Part shown: piece after piece, positions 1 to 4,224 of the stretch | How positions within the stretch are numbered: position 1 is the first letter of the stretch | Layout of the letters: each line of letters opens with the position of its first letter | Assembly (NCBI GenBank): GCA_031259655.1 | Contig: JAIRLF010000274.1 | Coordinates: forward strand, 1 to 6,170 | Reading direction: 5' to 3' | Source: Prevotellaceae bacterium | GTDB taxonomy: Bacteria > Bacteroidota > Bacteroidia > Bacteroidales > UBA932 | Length of the DNA: 6,170 bases | Translations under genes and position numbers: made by a program | Notes under the pieces: generated by a model | Databases searched by the model: none | Told to the model about the DNA's origin: nothing | Seen by the model: only the letters and a program-made list of their open reading frames with translations

Positions 1-239
1 AAGTCGTGTAGAAAAACGCTTTTTCCTTCGCGTGTTAAGGCTCGAAAATTGGGCGCTTTTTTTCCGATATCCACTTTGTCGATATTTTCGGCTAATTCGC
101 TTAATACTTTAACATATTCGGCTCTGATAACATTTATTGATAGAACCAGGAGCGTCAAGATGAATCCCTTAAAAATTGTGTTGGGATTCTTTACAGAGAA
201 AAGGGTCTTCCCTGTGAAAATTTTTCTTACTTTTGTCAT
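1..239 (-). CDS. Redoxin / thioredoxin-like (TlpA or AhpC/TSA type) exported protein, N-terminal part only
   Basis: This reading frame is open through the left edge; 79 codons are visible from the ATG at 237-239. The N-terminus is basic. Residues about 25-40 (GFILTLLVLSINVIRA) form a hydrophobic stretch fitting a signal peptide or membrane anchor. After a short charged linker comes DIGKKAPNFRALTREGKSVF (about 57-76), which matches the 'vGxxAPdFxlxxxdGkxvsL' entry strand of TlpA/AhpC-type redoxins. The catalytic Cys region lies outside the window, so thiol-disulfide reductase and peroxidase cannot be separated. The gene starts 87 nt after the PstS-like gene on the same strand. I see no convincing TAnnTTTG box in that gap, so co-transcription is likely. 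No strong Shine-Dalgarno is visible; the GGAGG in the upstream hairpin is about 30 nt away, too far to serve. Confidence 0.8.
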   Translation of the reverse strand, partial: MTKVRKIFTGKTLFSVKNPNTIFKGFILTLLVLSINVIRAEYVKVLSELAENIDKVDIGKKAPNFRALTREGKSVFLHD

Positions 240-261
240 GTCACTTTGTTATTTTTTAGAG

Positions 262-312
262 TGTGGCGCCTCCCAACATTCCTTGCCACAGGTAAAAGAG
301 GAGGCGCTTTTT
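262..312 (+). terminator. Hairpin with T-tract on the plus strand and two mutually exclusive stems
   Basis: GCGCCTCC (266-273) pairs perfectly with GGAGGCGC (300-307), and a TTTTT run follows at 308-312. By shape this is a plus-strand intrinsic terminator with a long 26-nt loop. A second stem, TGTGGC (262-267) with GCCACA (285-290), competes for bases 266-267. No plus-strand gene that needs a terminator is visible. On the minus strand the structure sits between the PstS-like stop and the redoxin start, with no T-tract after it. There it could act as an mRNA processing, stability or attenuation element. The inverted repeats are certain; the function is not known. Confidence 0.5.
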
Positions 313-326
313 CTTGTTTAAAATAT

Positions 327-1277
327 TTATTTGTTAGTTAGGAATATATCACCCAAAATATTTTTCCGGTACGATAATGTTTTCTTATCCACCTGCAGGA
401 ATCCAAATTCGTGATTGAACTTTTGTCCCTCGGTGATAATCCATTTCAGGAATTGCCCGGCTTCCGCCGTTTCAGTCTGTCCGTTGTAAGCGAACCCGAT
501 GTTTAATACGGGAATGAGTTCGACCTTTTCGTTTTCGAGCAAAGATATAGTCTCATCAAGATTTTCGGATTTGATAATTTCCAACTGATTTTTTTTGACG
601 TCCAAAGGAAGCAGCGAGATACCGTCCTTCAGCTGTCTGTCGTTCAAATCGTAGATGTAACTCAGATTGTTAAACGTGATTCCCGTAGGGTCTTTACCGA
701 TAGCCTGCAAGAGGTAAATATCGTCTCCCTGAATCTTTTTCCCCCGAAAATCGGAAGAACTTTGTCCGAAAAACGAAGCGAATAACGTTGCTCCCGAAGC
801 CTTGCCGCTACCCGAATAGACCGTCAACTGTTCTTTCAACTTGTCTTTCGACGGACTTTCGTCGGCGAACGGGTCGTCGGCGAAAAATAGCCGTTTGAGT
901 TCCTTTTTGCCGAATTTTTTCCTGGCTATTTGCTCGTACAGCGGATTTTCTTTCGTCGTAACGGGCAACAAAGCAGAACGTCCTACGTAAGTGATTGCTT
1001 CCCCGTCTTCGTCGTTGAGGGTTTCGTCATCCGAGACCACGTTAGCAACGATACGGAGGTCAATGTTTTCGGCGTTTTTCCCCACCCATTCGACCCTTAC
1101 TTCCGGGTTCGTTTTGTTATATTCGGTTACCCATTTTTCCAGTAAAGGCAGTGTGTATTTTGCACTTTCGACGTATATAACTTGCGTCTTGCCTTCGTTT
1201 CCGTCTTCGGCGATTGCCGAACTGATGATTGCTGTATTTATCAGCGCTATTGTCAAAAATAATTTTAATGTATGCAT
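327..1277 (-). CDS. PstS-like periplasmic substrate-binding protein (ABC-transporter type)
   Basis: The gene encodes 316 residues. Residues 1-23 are a clear signal peptide (basic start, hydrophobic core, AIA before Glu24), so the product should be periplasmic. The mature part follows the PstS-like binding-protein plan. An opening strand (QVIYVESAKYTLPLLEKWV, about 32-50) precedes 'EYNKTNPEVRVEW'. A middle section (ITYVGRSALLPVTTKENPLY, 95-114) resembles the 'vavgr.al.pvvn..NP' segment. A Ser/Gly-rich loop (YSGSGKASGAT, 154-164) matches the anion-binding 'GSGT'-type loop. A C-terminal 'AGQFLKWI' helix is also present. Length is normal for the family. No permease or ATPase gene is visible beside it, so the ligand is unproven: phosphate is the family default, but sulfate or another oxyanion is possible. 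Upstream is a Cys-rich small ORF with a promoter; downstream is a redoxin gene. The 97-nt gap before the start is very AT-rich and has no clear Shine-Dalgarno. Confidence 0.85.
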   Translation of the reverse strand: MHTLKLFLTIALINTAIISSAIAEDGNEGKTQVIYVESAKYTLPLLEKWVTEYNKTNPEVRVEWVGKNAENIDLRIVANVVSDDETLNDEDGEAITYVGRSALLPVTTKENPLYEQIARKKFGKKELKRLFFADDPFADESPSKDKLKEQLTVYSGSGKASGATLFASFFGQSSSDFRGKKIQGDDIYLLQAIGKDPTGITFNNLSYIYDLNDRQLKDGISLLPLDVKKNQLEIIKSENLDETISLLENEKVELIPVLNIGFAYNGQTETAEAGQFLKWIITEGQKFNHEFGFLQVDKKTLSYRKNILGDIFLTNK

Positions 1278-1329
1278 ATTTATAATGTTTATAATAATTT
1301 ATTAATGTTTAATTTTTAATTTTATAATC

Positions 1330-1348
1330 GTAATTACTAAATAATTAC
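1330..1348. repeat. AT-rich perfect hairpin upstream of the PstS-like gene
   Basis: GTAATTA (1330-1336) and TAATTAC (1342-1348) form a perfect 7-bp dyad around a 5-nt loop. It lies 27 nt downstream of the small ORF stop and about 50 nt before the PstS-like start, in the minus-strand sense. No T-tract follows it on the minus strand, so it is not a classical terminator. It could be a protein-binding dyad or a weak RNA stem. In such AT-rich sequence chance is also possible. Confidence 0.35.
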
Positions 1349-1374
1349 CCGTATGTTATGTAAATAGAGAAAAC

Positions 1375-1527
1375 TTAGATTATGCTGCAACAGCAGCACA
1401 TTCGGGAGGAGTTTGATTGTGAACAATAATATATAAGGAATAAAACAGACGCCGATTGCCGGAGTGTTTTCCGGAGTGTTTCGAGTGCGTTACTTTTCTT
1501 ATATTTCCTAAATTCTTTCATCATCAT
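1375..1527 (-). CDS. Small ORF (50 aa) ending in a Cys4 run; possible cysteine-responsive leader peptide
   Basis: An uninterrupted frame of 50 codons plus TAA starts at the first of three consecutive ATG codons (1525-1527). The N-terminus is basic (MMMKEFRKYKKS). It then has ALETLRKTLRQSAS, a short hydrophobic patch VLFLIYY, and the tail SSRMCCCCSII. The Cys codons are TGC TGC TGT TGC. The DNA there forms a dyad, TGCTGC-tgtt-GCAGCA (1382-1397), overlapping the Cys codons. The start codon lies 18 nt downstream of a TATCTTTG -7 box, a short plausible 5' UTR. The frame fills part of the otherwise empty 491-nt gap and leads toward the PstS-like gene 97 nt on. Two direct copies of CCGGAGTGTTT (plus-strand 1459-1469 and 1471-1481) encode the internal TLRKTLRQ repeat. 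I cannot name a family. It may be a leader whose translation through the Cys run reports cysteine supply, a cysteine-rich micropeptide, or a chance frame. Promoter placement and peptide composition favour a real gene. Confidence 0.5.
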   Translation of the reverse strand: MMMKEFRKYKKSNALETLRKTLRQSASVLFLIYYCSQSNSSRMCCCCSII

Positions 1528-1545
1528 TTTAACTTATTCAAGGTG

Positions 1546-1553
1546 CAAAGATA
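1546..1553 (-). promoter_or_regulatory. Bacteroidetes-type -7 promoter element (TATCTTTG) for the small ORF / PstS-like / redoxin operon
   Basis: The minus strand reads TATCTTTGCACC, an exact match to the -7 consensus TAnnTTTG, ending 18 nt before the small ORF's first ATG. No TTTG/TTG -33 box is seen at the expected spacing. If used, transcription would start near 1541 and the PstS-like gene would have a leader of roughly 260 nt that contains the small ORF. Confidence 0.55.
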
Positions 1554-1575
1554 TGGGTCTCCGCAATACCCTGTT

Positions 1576-1598
1576 ATACCATTTTTGTGGTATTTTTT
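1576..1598. promoter_or_regulatory. Dyad ATACCA-N6-TGGTAT upstream of the -7 box
   Basis: ATACCA (1576-1581) and TGGTAT (1588-1593) form a perfect inverted repeat with a 6-nt spacer, about 23 bp upstream of the TATCTTTG box. That is where a -33 element or activator/repressor site would lie. A TTTTT run follows on the plus strand, so it could also be read as a weak plus-strand terminator, but no gene ends there. A second dyad, GGGT-N9-ACCC (1555-1571), lies between it and the -7 box. Confidence 0.35.
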
Positions 1599-1630
1599 AT
1601 TTGCGAGATGTAAACCGCTAATTAATCAAT

Positions 1631-1657
1631 GATTGAGAATTGAAAATTGAGAATTGG
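1631..1657. repeat. Short A/T-rich direct repeats (GAATTG-type)
   Basis: Between the operon promoter region and the nitroreductase terminator, ATTGAGAATTG occurs twice around ATTGAAA, giving a roughly 10-bp periodic tract. Nothing coding is seen here. It is probably simple-sequence intergenic DNA. Confidence 0.4.
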
Positions 1658-1693
1658 ACGCAAACAATCCTTAATTTTCGAGGTCGTTGACAG

Positions 1694-1731
1694 AAAAAAA
1701 GGACAACGGAAACAGTTATCCGTCGTCCTTT
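1694..1731 (-). terminator. Rho-independent terminator of the nitroreductase gene
   Basis: Read on the minus strand, AAAGGACGACGGA (1731-1719) pairs with TCCGTTGTCCTTT (1710-1698) over 13 positions. One of these is a G-U pair, which is a mismatch on the plus strand and so supports the minus orientation. The loop is 8 nt, and seven consecutive T residues (1700-1694) end it. It lies about 38 nt after the nitroreductase stop codon. Confidence 0.85.
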
Positions 1732-1768
1732 GAGTAAATTTTTGATACTTTAAATCAAAGAAAAATTG

Positions 1769-2413
1769 TTACTTCTTTTTCGGATATCCTACCGGATTGT
1801 TGAGCATCGGCTCTTGTGTTTCGGATAATTTCAAGACCTTCTTCAATTCTTCTTTTTTCATAAAAGCTCTGGGGACAGTGACAAATCCGCATCCGGAAGC
1901 AAACAGCATGATATTCTGCGACACAATTCCGGCGTCGAAAGCGCCCCATTGTTTTTGCCGTTCAAGCTCGGCGCCGGCAAAACGCGAAAGGTCGGAAACT
2001 ATCAACAACGATACCGGCGCATCTTTAACCGACGCTTGCGCATCGGCAATCAAAGAACGATGGTCTCCTTCGACTACCGGTTTGAGCTCGTGAGCTTTGG
2101 CGTCGTAGATGTATGCGCCTTCTTCCATGATAGCATACACGTCAATATCCTGATTATTACGAGCGGTAGCAGCAGTCCGCCTTCCGTCCGGACGATTGAT
2201 TCCATTAGCCGCCCAAAGCAAATCGGATAAATCTTGCAAAGACAGTTTCTTTGTCGAAAATTCGCGCTCCGAGTGACGGTCGCTAAGCGCTTTCATAATA
2301 GAAGAACCGCGTTCCTTGTCGGGAACGTTTAACTTTATTGGCTTCAATTCCTGAGCGTTCACTGTTGTCGCCAATAATAATACCGTCAAAATAACTGAAA
2401 TAAATCTATTCAT
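1769..2413 (-). CDS. Secreted SagB-like nitroreductase-family flavoprotein
   Basis: The gene encodes 214 residues. Residues 1-20 are a signal peptide (hydrophobic core VILTVLLLA, then VNA before Gln21), so the enzyme should be periplasmic or exported. Nitroreductase-fold signatures follow in order. DRHSEREFS (45-53) is the N-terminal Arg/Ser FMN-phosphate-binding motif. LSDLLWAANGINR (62-74) and the RRTAATARN segment (78-86) are typical of the SagB-like branch. VYAIMEEGAYIYD (92-104) comes next, then DAPVSLLIV (131-139), the GAFDAGIVSQNIMLFA segment (157-172) with Gly-rich continuation GCGFVTV, and finally PMLNNPVGYPKKK at the C-terminus. The likely chemistry is FMN-dependent NAD(P)H oxidoreduction; the substrate is unknown. 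The gene stands alone with its own terminator. A TATATTTA sequence (plus-strand 2418-2425) just before the start is only a weak -7 candidate. The 44 nt immediately upstream hold nothing else, before the remnant of the duplicated nuclease C-terminus. Confidence 0.85.
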   Translation of the reverse strand: MNRFISVILTVLLLATTVNAQELKPIKLNVPDKERGSSIMKALSDRHSEREFSTKKLSLQDLSDLLWAANGINRPDGRRTAATARNNQDIDVYAIMEEGAYIYDAKAHELKPVVEGDHRSLIADAQASVKDAPVSLLIVSDLSRFAGAELERQKQWGAFDAGIVSQNIMLFASGCGFVTVPRAFMKKEELKKVLKLSETQEPMLNNPVGYPKKK

Positions 2414-2457
2414 ACCGTAAATATATTTTTAATTAAACAATAAATAATTTTATCACC

Positions 2458-2547
2458 TTAATCTTTGTACTTTGCCTTTGTCTCAATAGAAACTCCTTTT
2501 GAGACAAAGGCGTTTTTTTCGCGCGCTTTTTTTATTGCCGTATCCAT
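2458..2547 (-). pseudogene. Broken third copy of the Rpn C-terminal domain
   Basis: The frame begins ATG GAT ACG GCA ATA and reads MDTAIKKAREKNAFVSK, matching residues 231-247 of the full nuclease (MDTAIKKAYEKIAFVSK) apart from two substitutions. It then diverges to GVSIETKAKYKD and a stop, 29 codons in all. The ATG sits 7 nt after the stop of the second copy, the same spacing as between copies one and two. The homology therefore ends after about 51 bp, at or near the inverted repeat at 2474-2511. It resembles the first copy more than the second. It is best read as the truncated end of a tandem duplication. Whether the peptide is made is unknown. Confidence 0.6.
2474..2519 (+). terminator. 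Perfect 13-bp inverted repeat with T7 tract at the edge of the duplicated domain
   Basis: GCCTTTGTCTCAA (2474-2486) and TTGAGACAAAGGC (2499-2511) are perfect reverse complements with a 12-nt loop. A G and seven T (2513-2519) follow on the plus strand. By shape it is a strong plus-strand terminator, yet both flanking genes are on the minus strand. The right arm and T-tract are part of the duplicated nuclease sequence (Lys-Asn-Ala-Phe-Val-Ser codons), while the left arm is an inverted copy of it. The structure may therefore have arisen by a small inverted duplication at the breakpoint. It would block antisense transcription into the Rpn region. Confidence 0.55.
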
Positions 2548-2554
2548 CTCTTTG

Positions 2555-2956
2555 TTACATTAATCCTTGTTCCTCTAAGATTTTATTTATTTCTGCTGCA
2601 GTTTTACCAATAAATTTAGCTATTTCTTCAGCAGAAAATCCTGCTTGCCTCAGATTTATAGTACTTATAATACTGACTTCTTCTCTGCCTTTTTCTCTGC
2701 CTATGGCTCTGCCTTCTTCTATGCCTATGGCTCTGCCTTCTTCTATGCCTTTTTCTATGCCTATGGCTATGCCTTCTTCTATGCCTATGGCTCTGCCTTT
2801 TTCTCTACCTCTTTCTTCACCTCTTTTTTCAGCGGCGTTCATGCCGCTGGTATAGTCGGAAAGAGCCATTTGGTGCATACGATATGCATGCCACAAATCT
2901 CTGTCACTTGAGATGTCTGCGTTTTTTTCGTCCTCGTTTTTTATTGCCGTATCCAT
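2555..2956 (-). CDS. Free-standing Rpn C-terminal domain (RpnS-like), tandem duplicate
   Basis: The 133 residues are homologous only to residues 231-347 of the neighbouring nuclease, with no catalytic domain. The order is MDTAIKN..., then DLWHAYRMHQMALSDYTSGM (20-39) and NAAEKRGEERG (40-50). Eleven four-residue repeats of the REKG/RAIG/IEEG type follow (about 51-94). The end is a helix-turn-helix-like tail, LRQAGFSAEEIAKFIGKTAA with INKILEEQGLM. The nuclease has seven such repeats, and the four extra account exactly for its 16 extra residues. The last ~120 bp differ from the nuclease copy at only two positions, whereas the first ~50 bp are clearly more diverged. The start is 7 nt after the nuclease stop, so translational coupling is plausible. 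In E. coli Rpn systems the separately made C-terminal domain dimerises and inhibits the full-length toxin; by analogy this could be an antitoxin-like regulator. It could also be a non-functional duplication scar, but it is intact and in frame. Confidence 0.7.
   Translation of the reverse strand: MDTAIKNEDEKNADISSDRDLWHAYRMHQMALSDYTSGMNAAEKRGEERGREKGRAIGIEEGIAIGIEKGIEEGRAIGIEEGRAIGREKGREEVSIISTINLRQAGFSAEEIAKFIGKTAAEINKILEEQGLM
2678..2818 (-). repeat. 12-bp degenerate tandem repeats in the free-standing C-terminal copy
   Basis: Alternating units such as CCTATGGCTCTG, CCTTCTTCTATG and CCTTTTTCTATG (plus-strand text) run for about eleven periods and encode four-residue units ending in Gly (EEG, AIG, EKG). 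Expansion or contraction by whole 12-bp units keeps the frame. Copy number here is eleven, versus seven in the adjacent nuclease gene, which suggests slippage or unequal recombination. Confidence 0.8.
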
Positions 2957-2963
2957 ATCTCTG

Positions 2964-3317
2964 TTACATTAATCCTTGTTCCTCTAAGATTTTATTTATT
3001 TCTGCTGCAGTTTTACCAATAAATTTAGCTATTTCTTCAGCAGAAAATCCTGCTTGTCTCAGATTTTTAGTACTTATAATACTGCTTTTTTCTTCGCCTA
3101 TGGCTATGCCTTTTTCTCTGCCTTTTTCTTCGCCTATGGCTATGCCTTCTTCTCTGCCAATGATTAGACCTCTTTCTTCACCTCTTTTTTCAGCGGCGTT
3201 CATACCGCTGGTATAGTCGGAAAGAGCCATTTCGCGCATACGATACGCATGCCACAAATCTTTGTCTTTTGAGACAAATGCGATTTTTTCGTACGCTTTT
3301 TTTATTGCCGTATCCAT
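2964..3317 (-). other. Candidate nested gene: separately translated C-terminal domain of the Rpn nuclease
   Basis: In-frame Met231 of the nuclease (ATG at 3315-3317) begins the same MDTAIK sequence that starts both downstream copies. The duplicated unit begins only a few bases before this ATG, since AGATATGGATACGG is shared with the second copy. That would fit Met231 being a natural internal start, making a 117-residue product equivalent to E. coli RpnS. No strong Shine-Dalgarno precedes it. Other in-frame Met codons (257, 260, 269) are alternatives. Confidence 0.35.
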
Positions 3318-4007
3318 ATCTATTATTTTTTTAATTGTTTCACTATTTGTATGTGTGTCGAAAAATGTCAGCCAACGGTGAAGCACATTAGTCGCAATAT
3401 CTTTGTTTTCCAATCGTCTGAACTTCACCATATCAATAAAATGTATTTCTATCACATCGGAGAGGAGGCAATTTTTATAAACGTCTTCCCAAAGATGATA
3501 GCTCGTATGAAATGCATCCTTCGGAATAGTCTCCGTTCCAAGCGTATTGAGAAATTCCGCTCCAAGTATATTGATATTTATTACAGAGGATAATTTATCG
3601 TAATCTTCTCCCGACTTAAGGACTTCGGTATATTCGTTGCCCCAATAATACAGGCTGCGTTTGCCCATATTACCCACATCGCGAAGTTGCACTTCGATGT
3701 TCACTTTTGTACCGTCGGTCATCATTGCGCGGAGGTCTAAAACACTCGATTTGTCGTCAACTATTTTGGCTGATTTAGTCCTGTCTTCAAGTATCGTTAT
3801 CGACACAATTTTATCTTTGCCCGTTCTATGCAGGACTGCATTCAAAAATGCCATTAATTGCTCCTCGTCGCCTATTTCGCCCATGTATTTCATGAAAAGA
3901 TAATCATTCAGAGGATTCAGTCTTTCCAGTATTTTTCTGTTTCCTTCCTCATCCACGTACTTCATGAATACATAATCTTCCAGCAAATTTAAATTTTCCT
4001 CGTCCAT
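2964..4007 (-). CDS. Rpn family recombination-promoting nuclease / PD-(D/E)XK (PDDEXK_2) 'transposase'
   Basis: The gene encodes 347 residues. The family opening LNPLNDYLFMKYMG (30-43) and DEEQLMAFLNAVL (47-59) lead into the nuclease core: Asp91 in SVLDLRA, then NIEVQ with Glu105-x-Gln107, the PD-(D/E)XK-type metal-binding pattern. Family blocks RSLYYWGNEYTEVLKSGEDY (117-136) and VININIL (142-148) follow. Residues 231-347 are the variable C-terminal domain: DLWHAYRMRE, AEKRGEERG, seven four-residue repeats (281-308), and an AGFSAEEIAKFIG helix-turn-helix-like tail. An extra N-terminal 27 residues contain a second DYVFMKY, apparently a duplication of DYLFMKY about 72 bp away. The TATATTTG box at 4029-4036 supports the listed start. 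Rpn proteins are DNA endonucleases implicated in recombination and, in E. coli, in phage-defence toxin-antitoxin behaviour. There are no terminal inverted repeats, so it is not an insertion sequence as seen here. Two tandem copies of its C-terminus follow. Confidence 0.9.
   Translation of the reverse strand: MDEENLNLLEDYVFMKYVDEEGNRKILERLNPLNDYLFMKYMGEIGDEEQLMAFLNAVLHRTGKDKIVSITILEDRTKSAKIVDDKSSVLDLRAMMTDGTKVNIEVQLRDVGNMGKRSLYYWGNEYTEVLKSGEDYDKLSSVININILGAEFLNTLGTETIPKDAFHTSYHLWEDVYKNCLLSDVIEIHFIDMVKFRRLENKDIATNVLHRWLTFFDTHTNSETIKKIIDMDTAIKKAYEKIAFVSKDKDLWHAYRMREMALSDYTSGMNAAEKRGEERGLIIGREEGIAIGEEKGREKGIAIGEEKSSIISTKNLRQAGFSAEEIAKFIGKTAAEINKILEEQGLM
3087..3179 (-). repeat. 12-bp tandem repeats in the nuclease gene
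   Basis: About seven degenerate 12-bp units encode LIIG, REEG, IAIG, EEKG, REKG, IAIG and EEKS near residues 281-308. They are of the same type as the longer array in the downstream copy. In Rpn proteins such four-residue repeats lie in a helical dimerisation segment and vary in number between strains. Confidence 0.75.
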
Positions 4008-4028
4008 AACAATATCATTTTATTGCCG

Positions 4029-4036
4029 CAAATATA
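4029..4036 (-). promoter_or_regulatory. -7 promoter element (TATATTTG) of the Rpn gene
   Basis: The minus strand reads TATATTTG, an exact TAnnTTTG match, 21 nt before the nuclease ATG. A TTTG lies upstream with a 16-nt gap, a little short for a Bacteroidetes -33 box. Confidence 0.5.
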
Positions 4037-4109
4037 GTGATTTTTATTGAAACAAAGAGTAATTTCAAATTTCGACTTAATATTCCGACATATATTTATA
4101 CATTTATTG

Positions 4110-4117
4110 TATCTTTG
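4110..4117 (+). promoter_or_regulatory. -7 promoter element (TATCTTTG) of the PASTA operon
   Basis: TATCTTTGCGG matches TAnnTTTG exactly on the plus strand, 107 nt before the PASTA start. No clear -33 TTG is visible. The leader that follows is AT-rich, with no recognisable riboswitch and only very short open frames. It diverges from the Rpn promoter 74 bp away, so the two share one intergenic region (4008-4224). Confidence 0.5.
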
Positions 4118-4224
4118 CGGCGAAATTTTGGTGATATTTGTGAGAATGAAACATGTATTTATTTGGTTCTGTTGATTGGAATCGTGTATGTAAAGAATAA
4201 TGAAAATAAAAATCTTGATTTTCG

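Noticed and set aside
49..321. Plus-strand 90-codon frame near the left edge
   Set aside because: It starts at TTG, has no family resemblance, and is largely antisense to the redoxin N-terminus, whose minus-strand frame carries clear signal-peptide and redoxin motifs.
930..1305. Plus-strand frames opposite the PstS-like gene
   Set aside because: They lie antisense to the well-supported binding protein and have no recognisable features.
1755..2230. Alternative frames inside the nitroreductase gene
   Set aside because: They have no signal peptide or family match; the 214-residue minus-strand frame accounts for the sequence and has its own terminator.
2678..2818. CRISPR-like array
   Set aside because: The units are 12 bp, contiguous and without spacers, and lie in frame inside a coding region. 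They are a coding minisatellite.
2499..3216. Plus-strand frames rich in Met-Pro-Ser/Ala-Leu-Pro repeats (2499-2855, 2645-2911, 2884-3216)
   Set aside because: These are shadows of the 12-bp repeats that encode the Gly-Glu-rich tetrads on the minus strand; the homologous products are clearly on the minus strand.
2458..4007. A complete insertion sequence based on the 'transposase' family label
   Set aside because: No terminal inverted repeats or target-site duplication flank the locus. PDDEXK_2/Rpn members are stand-alone nucleases; the only repeats are the tandem C-terminal copies.
4118..4224. Riboswitch or leader RNA in the PASTA 5' UTR
   Set aside because: The sequence is AT-rich without strong stems or a recognisable aptamer core, and the short frames in it end after a few codons.
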